Source: JABMRP01 sp964444795 (GTDB lineage Bacteria > Planctomycetota > Planctomycetia > Pirellulales > Thermoguttaceae). Taken from it: a DNA stretch of 51,795 nt. Position 1 is the stretch's first letter. Each line of letters opens with the position of its first letter. The notes below the pieces were generated by a model. That model was not told the DNA's origin. It saw nothing but the letters and a program-made list of their open reading frames with translations, and searched no databases. This document shows positions 1 through 8,020 of this stretch, one piece after another. A program made the position numbers and the translations under genes. The stretch spans positions 1 through 51,795 of the forward strand of contig CAYUIQ010000026.1 of the NCBI GenBank assembly GCA_964444795.1, in the 5' to 3' direction.

Positions 1-8
1 GTCGCGTT

Positions 9-35
9 CTGGGGGCTCGCTACGCTCGACCCCAG
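9..35. repeat. REP-like palindrome at the window edge
   Basis: The outer arms CTGGGG and CCCCAG enclose a CTCGC-TAC-GCTCG core, so the whole segment can fold. It lies outside any gene, about 50 bases beyond the 3' end of the agmatine deiminase-like gene. It resembles the short palindromic repeats that are abundant in planctomycete genomes, but only one copy is visible here, so calling it a dispersed repeat is an inference. Confidence 0.45.
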
Positions 36-82
36 GCACCCCACCCATCAATTGGCTTGTTACTGAGTACTAGAAGGCTCCG

Positions 83-1312
83 CTACTTTGCCGCGCGGTC
101 GACGGGTATCGACAGCGAAATGCATCGCAACGCGCCGTCTTCGGGGATCAGCCGCGTAACGTCGATCGGCACGAGCTTCCAATCCGGTAGCAGACGGCCC
201 AGCGCCTTCATTGCCGCCGCTCGGCCGTCGGGATCGAAGTCCGCGTAGACGGGAACCAGGAGCGTGCCGTTGGCGAAAATGCAGTTGGCGTACGTCCGCC
301 ATACACCGTCTTCGTTGTTCGGCATGGGCACTCGCACCACGCGCAGCTTGCCTCGCGGCGTGCGCACCTCGGCCAGTCGGGCCGCGTTGCGGTCGAGCCG
401 CGCCGAATTGAACGGATCGACCGACTGGGGGTATTGACCGACGACGATCGTATCGACGTCGACAAACATGGCGAACATGTCGACGTGGCCCGTGTCGTCG
501 CCGCGCAGCGGTTCGAGAAAGACCGTCTGCCGCGCTCCCAGATACTCGTGCAACAACTCGGTCACCGCCCGGGCGTCGTACCCGCGGCCAATGTTGCGGT
601 TGACCACCGCGGTGGTCGTCACGCAGAGCCCCCGGCCGTTGCTCAGCACGTCACCGCCTTCCAGCGCCAGCGGCATTTCGACGGTCTCGGCCCCCATCCA
701 CCGCGCCAAGGCGGTCGGGACCGCGTCGTCTCGGCTTCGCTTCGATTTTTCATAGGCCGGGTCGATCACCACCCGGGCGCCGTCGGTCCGCTCGACGACC
801 AACGGCCCGAAGTCGCGTATCCAGTACGTGTCGGTCGCCACTTCGAGAAACTTGACCCGCGCCGACATCGGTAGACACTCGATCACTTTGGGCCGGTCCT
901 TGTCCTCGGCAACCAGGCAGACGACCGACATCTTCTCCCCGACGGTCTCGACCACGCGGCTCAACACGCCGGGCACCCGTCGCGCCAACCGGTCGCCAAC
1001 CAGCAGAAGCGTCTGGTGCCGCTCGAACTCGGCCGGCATCCGATACGCCGACGGTTTCTTAGCGGCGGCCGAGAGGGTCAGGCTCGTGCCCGGGGGGATC
1101 GCCTTGGCCGCATGTTCGAGTTGGCCGGAGAGTTTTTGCCACGCACCGCCTTGGGGCGGTTTCTTGGTCGCGGGGAACAAGGGGACATGTCCAATTTGCC
1201 GGGACGGCCCAGAGGGTGCTTCGCACAAATTGGACCTGTCCCCTTTTTCCCGCCCGGCCAATCCGGCCGACAGCATCAACACGCCCGTCATGATACCGCG
1301 AAGAATCCCCAT
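83..1312 (-). CDS. Agmatine deiminase / peptidyl-arginine deiminase family protein, probably exported
   Basis: This is a 409-residue guanidino-group hydrolase of the PAD_porph/agmatine deiminase family (agmatine + water to N-carbamoylputrescine + ammonia, or an arginine-modifying relative). Family motifs appear in order: WIRDFGP (164-170), EGGD (218-221), GHVDMF with His276 and Asp278, TYANCIFANG (about 340-349) and the C-terminal nucleophile Cys397 in GALRCIS. The first ~20 residues are hydrophobic (ILRGIMTGVLMLSAGLAG) and look like a signal peptide. Cytosolic agmatine deiminases lack one, so export is inferred. Residues ~23-45 are encoded by a palindromic repeat (1179-1245) and match nothing in the family. 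No putrescine-pathway partner is nearby. The family is clear; the substrate is not. Confidence 0.85.
   Translation of the reverse strand: MGILRGIMTGVLMLSAGLAGREKGDRSNLCEAPSGPSRQIGHVPLFPATKKPPQGGAWQKLSGQLEHAAKAIPPGTSLTLSAAAKKPSAYRMPAEFERHQTLLLVGDRLARRVPGVLSRVVETVGEKMSVVCLVAEDKDRPKVIECLPMSARVKFLEVATDTYWIRDFGPLVVERTDGARVVIDPAYEKSKRSRDDAVPTALARWMGAETVEMPLALEGGDVLSNGRGLCVTTTAVVNRNIGRGYDARAVTELLHEYLGARQTVFLEPLRGDDTGHVDMFAMFVDVDTIVVGQYPQSVDPFNSARLDRNAARLAEVRTPRGKLRVVRVPMPNNEDGVWRTYANCIFANGTLLVPVYADFDPDGRAAAMKALGRLLPDWKLVPIDVTRLIPEDGALRCISLSIPVDRAAK
1179..1245. repeat. GGGGACA-type inverted repeat inside a coding sequence
   Basis: Two 20-base arms (1179-1198 and 1226-1245) are reverse complements with one mismatch and enclose a 27-base loop. 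The outer bases read AAGGGGACATGTCC and GGACCTGTCCCCTT. The element lies within the 5' part of the agmatine deiminase-like gene and is translated in frame as a linker after the signal peptide. It has the form of a REP or small non-autonomous element; no other copy is in this window. Confidence 0.7.
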
Positions 1313-1646
1313 CGCTGGCCGTCGGCCTCCTGATCGCGTGTTCGGTAATGCCCGGTCCTTTTCATAAGTGTAGCTTTATCCAGCGCCTTGGGCCACGGCC
1401 ATGCGGCTCGATCGCCGTAGCGGCCGGCTCGTGTACAGACCCAACAGCAGAAGTACCGGTGCGGGTGGCCGATTCGGTGACCGACGGTATACTGGATGCT
1501 GCCAACTTGGACATCGCCACTTTGGCGTACGGAAGCCATTGCGGCACAATCGTTCAACGCCCAGCCGAAGACGCCGGCTTTCACGTGACGGCCGGCGCCT
1601 TCGGCTGGGCGTTAAACGAATACCTTTTGACAGTCGGCAAACGCTC
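1313..1646. other. Intergenic region between the divergent deiminase and helicase genes
   Basis: About 330 bases separate the two divergent starts. An open frame continues upstream of the helicase through this stretch, but its translation is Arg-rich and lacks helicase-like sequence, so I treat it as non-coding. The only clear structure is the long palindrome at 1550-1619. No convincing promoter pair was found. Confidence 0.4.
1550..1619. repeat. Long near-perfect inverted repeat upstream of the helicase gene
   Basis: The arms 1550-1578 and 1591-1619 pair with two mismatches across 29 bases, with a 12-base loop (1579-1590). The core is CAGCCGAAG / CTTCGGCTG. It ends 27 bases before the helicase start. 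It could be a terminator-like or attenuating structure, a REP, or a small mobile element. There is no U-run, so simple intrinsic termination is unlikely. Confidence 0.7.
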
Positions 1647-3071
1647 GTGAAGCCATCGGCCAAACCATCCGAGAGTTCGACGCCTGACGTCTCGCTCGCC
1701 TTTCGCGGCGGTACGCTCTTGCTCGGGGGCGTTGTGAGGCAGGGTGATGCGCTGTCCCGCGACGTCCCGTGGGCGTGGGACCCGCGCGTCGGCGCGTGGC
1801 GATGCGATGCCGTGTACTATGCGGCCGTTGTCCGTTGGCTGCGCCGGACCGGCATCGAGTGCGACGATTCGGTGCCCCAATGGCAGTCGGTTCGCTGGCC
1901 GGAGAACGACATGCCTGCCCTGCGTGCCGAACAGCGGCAAGCGGTGACCGCCTGGCTGGAGACGGGCCGCGGGTGCGTGGTGATGCCCACCGGCACGGGC
2001 AAGACCGAGGTTGCCTTGGCGATCATGGCCGAGACGAATGTCTCGACGCTCGTGGTGGCCCCGGTGCGCGATCTGATGTATCAATGGCATCGGCGAATCC
2101 TCGATCGGTTGGGCTACGATGCCGGGGTGATCGGCGATGCCGTGTTTCGCGTCCGGCCCGTCTCGGTCACGACCTACGACTCGGCCTGTATCCATGCGGA
2201 GAAGTTCGGCGAGCAATTTGGGCTGGTCGTCTTCGACGAATGCCATCATCTACCCGGCCCGGTACGTCGCGACGCGGCCCGGATGTCGGCCGCCCCCCTG
2301 CGATTGGGATTGACGGCCACCTTGGATCGAGACGGCGGGCGCGGTGCCGATATTCGGCAACTGATCGGTCCGGTGGTCTACGAGATGCCCGTCTCGGCGG
2401 CCAAGGGCCGTTCGATGGCCGACTACGAAGTCGTGCGTATACCCATCCATCTCTCGTCCGAGGAGCAGCACCGCTACGACGAGCTTTCGCAAACCGTGCG
2501 GCGTTACATCATCGAGCGTCGCAAGACCGAGCCGGAGTACGACTGGGAGAATCTCTGCGCCGAGACGGCCGACGCGCCCGAAGCGCGGCGGGCGATGAAA
2601 GCGTTTCACGCGAAGAAGTCGATCGAGGAACGGGCCGAAGAGAAGCTCCGCGTGTTGGAAGATCTCTTCCGCCTGCACGCCGGCGAGCCGTGCCTGGTCT
2701 TCACCGGTACCAATGCCATGGCCCGGGACGTCTCGCGCCGGTTTCTCATCCCCTGTCTGTTGAGCCACTGCGGGAAGAAGGAGCGGCTGGAGATTCTCCG
2801 CGGGCTGGAAGACGGCAGCTATCCGGCGCTGGTGGCCAACCGCGTGTTGGATGAAGGCGTCGACCTGCCCGAGGTGAAAGTCGCCGTCGTGCTCGGCGGC
2901 AGCGGTTCGAGCCGCCAGGCCAAGCAGCGTCTGGGCCGCGTATTGCGCAAAGTGGGCAACGCCCGGGCGGTGCTCTACGAAGTGATCTCCGCCGGCACCA
3001 AGGAAGAGCACCGCTCCCGCCGCCGCCGCGACAGCGACGCCTATGAAAAGGTGCGGCATCGGCAGTTGTGA
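1647..3071 (+). CDS. XPB/Rad25-type superfamily 2 DNA helicase
   Basis: This is a 474-residue ATP-dependent DNA translocase. After a short N-terminal domain (about 10-90) come Walker A in GTGKT (~116-120), DECHH (197-201), motif III LTAT (~222-225) and motif VI QRLGRVLR (427-434). LGLTATL-DRD matches the site of the XPB RED motif, with the sequence altered, and ~255-345 forms an inserted helical thumb-like region. The GTG at 1647 was chosen because recognisable sequence (VSLAFRGG) begins soon after it; upstream codons look non-coding and no good Shine-Dalgarno is seen. A Bax1/DUF790-type gene lies two genes downstream, the archaeal XPB partner, which supports a role in repair-type DNA opening and cutting. 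An unrelated ATPase gene sits between them. Confidence 0.85.
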   Translation: MKPSAKPSESSTPDVSLAFRGGTLLLGGVVRQGDALSRDVPWAWDPRVGAWRCDAVYYAAVVRWLRRTGIECDDSVPQWQSVRWPENDMPALRAEQRQAVTAWLETGRGCVVMPTGTGKTEVALAIMAETNVSTLVVAPVRDLMYQWHRRILDRLGYDAGVIGDAVFRVRPVSVTTYDSACIHAEKFGEQFGLVVFDECHHLPGPVRRDAARMSAAPLRLGLTATLDRDGGRGADIRQLIGPVVYEMPVSAAKGRSMADYEVVRIPIHLSSEEQHRYDELSQTVRRYIIERRKTEPEYDWENLCAETADAPEARRAMKAFHAKKSIEERAEEKLRVLEDLFRLHAGEPCLVFTGTNAMARDVSRRFLIPCLLSHCGKKERLEILRGLEDGSYPALVANRVLDEGVDLPEVKVAVVLGGSGSSRQAKQRLGRVLRKVGNARAVLYEVISAGTKEEHRSRRRRDSDAYEKVRHRQL

Positions 3072-3095
3072 GGGGGCAGCGAGCGATTTTTCGCC

Positions 3096-3132
3096 CCTTG
3101 AAATCTCGGTTGTCAGCACCGAAATTTCAAGG
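3096..3132. promoter_or_regulatory. Palindrome overlapping the DUF4143 ATPase promoter (possible operator)
   Basis: Arms 3096-3110 and 3118-3132 (CCTTGAAATCTCGGT / ACCGAAATTTCAAGG) pair with one mismatch and leave a 7-base loop. The palindrome covers the -35 box and the whole spacer of the promoter at 3110-3138, which suits an operator. No U-run follows, so it is not an intrinsic terminator of the helicase transcript. The binding factor is unknown. Confidence 0.55.
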
Positions 3133-3138
3133 TATACT
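3110..3138 (+). promoter_or_regulatory. Sigma-70-type promoter of the DUF4143 ATPase gene
   Basis: TTGTCA (3110-3115), a 17-base spacer and TATACT (3133-3138) form a strong consensus-like promoter. The ATG at 3146 lies only 7 bases after the -10 box, so the predicted transcript would start at or within a base or two of the start codon. That makes it leaderless or nearly so, in agreement with the missing Shine-Dalgarno. Confidence 0.65.
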
Positions 3139-3145
3139 TGAACCG

Positions 3146-4306
3146 ATGATTGATCGCCCGACGGAAATCAAGACGGTCGAGGGGCTGCTTCAGCGACACC
3201 CTGTCGTGGGCATTATCGGTGCGCGCCAGGTGGGAAAAACGACCTTGGCTCGCCTGGTGGCCAAACGAGCCCGCGGCCCGGTCAGCTATTTCGATCTCGA
3301 AAATCCAGCCGACGAAGCGCGACTGGCCGATCCGTTGCTTGCGCTGGAGGACGCCAAGGGTCTGGTGGTTCTTGACGAGGTGCAGCGTCGAGCCGGGCTG
3401 TTTGCCGTGCTGCGTGTTTTGGCGGACCGGCCCGGACCACGCCGCCGTTTTCTCCTGCTCGGCAGTGCCTCGCCCGACCTGCTCAAGCAAAGTTCCGAAA
3501 CGCTTGCAGGACGAGTGGCATACCACGAACTGGGGGGGTTTTCGCTTGCCGAGACGGGGCAAGCCAGTCACCGTCGCCTGTGGCTGCGCGGAGGATTCCC
3601 TCGCGCCTATCTGGCGCGCACCCATGCCAATAGTCACGAGTGGCGCGCCGCATTCATTCAGACCTTCCTCCAGCGGGATCTTCCGTCGCTGGGCATCACC
3701 ATCGGCTCGACGACCATGCGTCGATTCTGGACCATGCTCGCCCACTATCACGCCCAGACGTGGAATGCGTCGGAGTTCGGCCGGTCCTTTGGCGTGGCCG
3801 ACACGACCGTTCGCAACTACCTCGACCTGCTCTGCTCCGCGCTGGTGGTGCGACAGTTGCCGTCTTGGCACGCGAATATCTCCAAACGCCAGGTCAAGGC
3901 GCCGAAGGTTTACGTGAAAGACACCGGGCTAATGCACGCGTTGTTGAATCTGCGTACGCTGGGCGACTTGGAGGGGCATCCCAAGGTGGGTGCCTCCTGG
4001 GAAGGTTTCGTCATCGAACAGATCATTCGGCATCTGGGCGCCGCTGCCGATGAGTGTTTCTTCTGGGCAACCCATGCGGGGGCGGAGTTGGATCTGCTGG
4101 TCGCGCGAGGGCGAAAGCGGCTGGGTTTCGAGATCAAGAGAACCACGACGCCTCGAATCACCTCGTCGATGCGCGCCGCGATGGCAACTCTGAAGCTAAC
4201 ACGGCTTGACGTCGTCCATGCCGGCAAAGACACGTTCTCTTTGACCCGAAACGTGCGCGCCGTGGCGATGGCTCGTTTACTCGACGATCTCGATCCGTTG
4301 ACCTGA
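3146..4306 (+). CDS. DUF4143-family AAA ATPase (ATP-binding protein)
   Basis: This 386-residue protein has an N-terminal AAA_14 P-loop domain: Walker A GARQVGKT (25-32), Walker B LVVLDEVQR (73-81) and a GSASPDLL sensor-like segment. A C-terminal DUF4143 part ends in a restriction-nuclease-like fold, suggested by AELDLLVARG and GFEIKR near 310-335. Proteins of this family are common, patchily distributed and of unknown function. The ATG at 3146 fits the family start (MIDRPTEIKTVEGLL) and the promoter just upstream; an in-frame ATG at 3068 would begin inside the helicase gene and bypass the promoter. The gene separates a helicase from its likely nuclease partner and carries its own regulatory DNA, which suggests a later arrival. 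Confidence 0.8.
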   Translation: MIDRPTEIKTVEGLLQRHPVVGIIGARQVGKTTLARLVAKRARGPVSYFDLENPADEARLADPLLALEDAKGLVVLDEVQRRAGLFAVLRVLADRPGPRRRFLLLGSASPDLLKQSSETLAGRVAYHELGGFSLAETGQASHRRLWLRGGFPRAYLARTHANSHEWRAAFIQTFLQRDLPSLGITIGSTTMRRFWTMLAHYHAQTWNASEFGRSFGVADTTVRNYLDLLCSALVVRQLPSWHANISKRQVKAPKVYVKDTGLMHALLNLRTLGDLEGHPKVGASWEGFVIEQIIRHLGAAADECFFWATHAGAELDLLVARGRKRLGFEIKRTTTPRITSSMRAAMATLKLTRLDVVHAGKDTFSLTRNVRAVAMARLLDDLDPLT

Positions 4307-4383
4307 GTGAAACGTATGGCACCATGATCCGGCAAGTGGCGCCGGGCTATTCACCGTTCGACCTCCGACCCCGACATTCCCCC

Positions 4384-5586
4384 ATGCTTCGACGGGAACA
4401 CGCCATCGCAACGTATCGGGGAGGGCGGATCCTCCCCGATCGGCTCTCGCGGAAGACGCACCGGCAGTATGCCGGCTATGCCGAGCGGATGTTGCGGGTC
4501 TATCGGGTGGGCGTGGGGCGAACGCGCCGCGATCTGCATCGTGCGGTGGCCGCCGTGTTTGAAGAAGAAGGCGATTGCCCCGCGCGGCGAATCGCGGCCT
4601 TCTGCAAACTGCTCGACGATCGCAGCTCCTACGAACGGGACCGTCGAGGCAAAGCGGCCGAATTGCGGCGCCGTGTGTTCCATCTGGCGGCCGAGAAGCA
4701 TCCGCTGGTACGCCGCGCCGACCGGCTGTTCGGGCGGGAGGAGACGTCGGTCAAAGCCGAAATCGCCCGACAGTTGAGGCAAACCTGGAGCGAGATCGAC
4801 CGCGAACTGTTCGCCGACGTCTTCGAGTTCCATCGCCTGGAGAAGTTCGACGATTACCCCGACGCCGGGGCCCTGTTGGCCCGATACAACGTGGCCCAGG
4901 TGCAAGCGGCCCTGTTCGACGCCGAGTCGATGACCATCTGGGCGGACGCCGACTTCAAGACGATTCTGCGTTACGCCAAGCTGGCCCGGCTGATGCACAC
5001 GATGACCCGCCGCGGCGAAGGCCGATACGTGATCCGCTTCGACGGCCCGGCGTCGGTACTTCGGGCCACCCGGCGTTATGGGGCGGCGATGGCCCGATTC
5101 CTGCCGGCGATGATCGCCTGTCGTGGTTGGCGGATGCACGCGGTGATCCGCACGCGCCGGCGCGGGTTTTCGGTGGGGTTGGACCTCTCGGCCGGCGACG
5201 GGCTCTCCAGCCACTTGCCGCCGGCGGCGGAGTTCGATTCGACGGTGGAAGAGTCGTTTGCTTTGAAATGGGGTGCCGAGCCGCGCGACGGTTGGCGACT
5301 TGATCGGGAGGGCGAGATCCTGCACCACCGTCAAAAGGTATTCGTGCCCGATTTCGTCTTCCGCCACGAGGACGGCCGCACGGTGCTCATGGAGATCGTC
5401 GGCTTCTGGACGCCCGAGTATCTCGAGGCGAAGCGCGCCACGCTGAAACTCTTCCAGCGGCATCGCATCCTCCTGGCCGTCGCCCAGGCATCGCGGGAGT
5501 CTCTCGGCGAACTGCCGGCCGGGACGATCATCTACAAGACGGCGCTGAAGATCGGCGACGTGTTGCAGCGGCTGGAAGCAGCCTAA
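4384..5586 (+). CDS. Bax1-like DUF790 protein, PD-(D/E)XK-type nuclease
   Basis: This 400-residue protein is of the DUF790 family, whose archaeal member Bax1 binds XPB helicase and cuts DNA near its unwinding point. The start at 4384 (MLRREHA...YRGGRI) is family-like; an ATG 20 codons upstream adds unrelated sequence. The nuclease core is near the C-terminus: PDFVF with Asp323, then MEIVGFW with Glu337, followed by the conserved TPEYLEAK. The N-terminal part is rich in Arg and helix. It lies 77 bases after the DUF4143 gene on the same strand, with the XPB-type helicase upstream. Assignment to the family is firm; cooperation with the helicase is inferred from archaeal pairs. Confidence 0.82.
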   Translation: MLRREHAIATYRGGRILPDRLSRKTHRQYAGYAERMLRVYRVGVGRTRRDLHRAVAAVFEEEGDCPARRIAAFCKLLDDRSSYERDRRGKAAELRRRVFHLAAEKHPLVRRADRLFGREETSVKAEIARQLRQTWSEIDRELFADVFEFHRLEKFDDYPDAGALLARYNVAQVQAALFDAESMTIWADADFKTILRYAKLARLMHTMTRRGEGRYVIRFDGPASVLRATRRYGAAMARFLPAMIACRGWRMHAVIRTRRRGFSVGLDLSAGDGLSSHLPPAAEFDSTVEESFALKWGAEPRDGWRLDREGEILHHRQKVFVPDFVFRHEDGRTVLMEIVGFWTPEYLEAKRATLKLFQRHRILLAVAQASRESLGELPAGTIIYKTALKIGDVLQRLEAA

Positions 5587-5727
5587 TGGGTGCCTGTTAC
5601 GCAGGTGTCCACCGGTGGGCGCGTATCGCGGACCGCGTTGAATCCCCCTGTTCCATGCGGGCCGACGGCGGGTGCGCCGGGCAAAACCGGGCCATTTCTC
5701 CGCCCGCCACGTCACCCTGAGTGTTAT

Positions 5728-5742
5728 TGAGACACGGTCTCA
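5728..5742. promoter_or_regulatory. Perfect 15-base palindrome upstream of the superoxide reductase gene
   Basis: TGAGAC-ACG-GTCTCA is a perfect inverted repeat 118 bases before the superoxide reductase start. Its size suits a dimeric repressor site. No clear promoter boxes were found around it, so its function is a guess. Confidence 0.25.
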
Positions 5743-5860
5743 TCTTCTGGGGTTTTTGAATTGCCCCACCACCGGCCGATCGATACGATTCCCCGGAAAC
5801 ACCCTCGGTTTTTTTGACAACGATGCGGCGGTAGTACGCGGCAGAAGAAAGGACAGCACA

Positions 5861-6337
5861 ATGAAACGACGTGAATTTCTCTCGGCAGCGGCGGGGATCG
5901 GCGCGGGGACGATCTCGGTAGCCACCGCCGGCGTGGCCCTGGGCAAAGAGGATCTTCCCCCGGAGAAGCAACTGCAGATCTACCGGTGTGAAGAGTGTGG
6001 CACGATTACCGAAATCCTCGAGCCGGGCGAAGCGCCGATCGTTCACTGCGGCAAGCCGATGACCTTGGTCAAGGAACTGGTCGAAGGGGAAGGTGCGGTC
6101 AAACACGTGCCGGTCGTCGAGAAGATTGACGGCGGCTACAAAGTGAAAGTGGGTGAAGTGACGCACCCCATGACCCGAGCCCATCTGATCACCTGGATCG
6201 AACTGATCGCCGACGGCAAGAGCTACCGGAAGTTTCTCGAAGCGGACGCGGTACCCGAAGCTACCTTCCTGATCGAGGCCAAGGAAGTCAAAGCGCGTGC
6301 CTACTGCAATCTGCACAGCCTTTGGAAGACGGGCTAG
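5861..6337 (+). CDS. Tat-exported superoxide reductase (desulfoferrodoxin family)
   Basis: This 158-residue protein would reduce superoxide to hydrogen peroxide at a non-haem iron site. A Tat-type signal (MKRREFLSAAAG) is followed by a desulforedoxin-like domain (about 40-70) and the catalytic domain. All centre II ligands are present with exact family spacing: His82, His102, His108, Cys149, His152 (KHVPV, HPMTRAH, YCNLH). In the structural iron site the usual C-x2-C plus CC becomes Cys43, Cys46, His62, Cys63, so one Cys is replaced by His. The ATG at 5861 follows AGAAAGGA by about 8 bases. The stop shares CTAG with the stop of the convergent gene at 6334. Most relatives are cytosolic; periplasmic action is inferred from the signal. 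Confidence 0.88.
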   Translation: MKRREFLSAAAGIGAGTISVATAGVALGKEDLPPEKQLQIYRCEECGTITEILEPGEAPIVHCGKPMTLVKELVEGEGAVKHVPVVEKIDGGYKVKVGEVTHPMTRAHLITWIELIADGKSYRKFLEADAVPEATFLIEAKEVKARAYCNLHSLWKTG

Positions 6338-8004
6338 TCGAACTCCCGCTGGATCGTTACTTCCCGTTTGGCGTTGAGCCGCTGAAGGTAGGGCTCCAGA
6401 TCGGTCCAGGGATGCAGGACGCTCTGCTGGTACACACCACAAGCGGCCACGTAGGCGGTTTGGTGATCGGTGCCGAAGTGCATCCGGCGCACCTGGAGTC
6501 GGGCGTCCTGGAGGCGGATCGTGTCGGTCACCCGCAGCCGGCCGGCGGAGAAGTCGAAACTCCGCGTTAGGTGAACCGGACATTTCACCCGGCCGGTGAT
6601 CAGGCGACGCTGTAACAGCCGGCGAACAAGGGTGCGGCACCAACGGGAGACGGCCCACGTGCCCAGGTGGAGCAGGGCCTGCTTTAGCGGACCCACCAGT
6701 TCGCTCCGCGCCCAGTGAAGGGAACCGGATACGACCAGCGAGTCTGTCTCGGCCGGGTCGTACCGTACCTGACGTGTCCGCTCGTGCTGTTGAGAAACGG
6801 CGACGCGCCCCGAGGTCGTTTCGAGGATCAGCCCGGCGTCGGTGACGGCCGGGTTTTCCTCGGAGAAATGCTTGAACACGCCTCCTCGGGCCGCGGAGAC
6901 GATCGTCTGCCGAGCCCCGGCTCGATGGACCAGCATTTGGGCGCCGGGCAGGTATCGAAGCGAGTCTGGCGGATCGCAGTGTGCCGGATCGCAGCGCGGC
7001 GGCCGCGTGGGAGCCCAATCGACGTAGGCCTCGATCAGCCCGGCCAGGCGATGGGCAAACATCCGATCGTCGGCAAAGTGAGCCTGACGACCTCCCCAGA
7101 GACCTTGCAGGAAGCCGTCGGCCAAATCGGCCGCGTCGGCGTTGTCGGCGGCCAGCAGTTCCATGCCGTGGGGATGGAAGTGGTAGGTGCCGCGACTACC
7201 GTATTCCCCGGCGAAACTTCCGTCGGGGTGCAGGAACATTCGCGCCAACGCGACCGCCCGGCGCAGTGGGGCGTCGAGCCGGCGCGTGTCGCCAAGCCGC
7301 GCGTACTGGGCCAGGCATTCGATGGTCACCGTTTGGTAGCCCGGGTCGGCACCGCCGTATTCCTCGAACCAACCCTCGTCGCTCTGCCAGCGGAGCACGG
7401 TATCGATTTTCTCTTCGGCGGCCCGAGTGTAGCGGGAATCGCCGGTGATCTGCCCGACGCGCAGCAGGCCGACCGCGGCCAGGGCATGATGGTTGGCCAG
7501 ATGTCCGGACTCATCGTGAGCGACGATCCAATCGGCTCGGCGGATGAGCCACTGGCGTAGCGGGGGATCGTCGAGCCGGAGCAACTGGTACGCCGCGGCG
7601 GCCGCCCGGAGCGAGAAGACGGCCGCCCCCAACGCGCGTTCGAAGGGATAGTAGTCGTCGCACGATCCGTCGCGATGGCTGCTTCGCGCGGCGAACCGCA
7701 TCCCGGCCACGGCCAACTCGCGCACGCGCCGGTCGCCGTGCCACGCGTTGCCGGGCAGTTCGATCGCGTGGACCCAAGCCAGCGGCAACACGCCTTCTTG
7801 ATACATCTCGCTGGGGAAATCGGCCGTGCGATAGTGCCAGTACTGCCGGTCGAGGCAACCGTAGGTCGGCCGATACGGATTGCGGTCGACGGCGCCCAGC
7901 AGGCGGGGAATGCCGGCCAAGGCTTCGCGGAGATACGCGTCGCGCAGCGCCGGATCGCGGGAAGTCGAAGCGTCGTCCGATGGGTCGCGGGACGCTGGGC
8001 ACAT
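6334..8004 (-). CDS. Heparinase/alginate-lyase-like alpha/alpha-toroid protein (putative polysaccharide-processing)
   Basis: This 556-residue protein has no signal peptide. Residues ~20-340 are helical repeats rich in Trp, Tyr and His (QYWHYRTADFPSEMYQE, HANH-like LANHHALAAVG, GTYHFHPHGMELL). They suggest the alpha/alpha toroid of heparinase II/III and related lyases or hydrolases. Residues ~345-556 look like a beta-sandwich, as in those enzymes. The gene follows a family 2 glycosyltransferase by 16 bases on the same strand, so the pair is probably one operon for making or trimming a surface glycan. No catalytic residue can be assigned safely. It may instead be an uncharacterised protein that only shares the fold. 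Confidence 0.5.
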   Translation of the reverse strand: MCPASRDPSDDASTSRDPALRDAYLREALAGIPRLLGAVDRNPYRPTYGCLDRQYWHYRTADFPSEMYQEGVLPLAWVHAIELPGNAWHGDRRVRELAVAGMRFAARSSHRDGSCDDYYPFERALGAAVFSLRAAAAAYQLLRLDDPPLRQWLIRRADWIVAHDESGHLANHHALAAVGLLRVGQITGDSRYTRAAEEKIDTVLRWQSDEGWFEEYGGADPGYQTVTIECLAQYARLGDTRRLDAPLRRAVALARMFLHPDGSFAGEYGSRGTYHFHPHGMELLAADNADAADLADGFLQGLWGGRQAHFADDRMFAHRLAGLIEAYVDWAPTRPPRCDPAHCDPPDSLRYLPGAQMLVHRAGARQTIVSAARGGVFKHFSEENPAVTDAGLILETTSGRVAVSQQHERTRQVRYDPAETDSLVVSGSLHWARSELVGPLKQALLHLGTWAVSRWCRTLVRRLLQRRLITGRVKCPVHLTRSFDFSAGRLRVTDTIRLQDARLQVRRMHFGTDHQTAYVAACGVYQQSVLHPWTDLEPYLQRLNAKREVTIQREFD

Positions 8005-8020
8005 GGTTGCTCGGCCGCCG

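Noticed and set aside
1401..1646. N-terminal extension of the helicase from an ATG at 1401
   Set aside because: The translation is Arg-rich low complexity and passes through a palindrome; helicase-like sequence begins only after the GTG at 1647.
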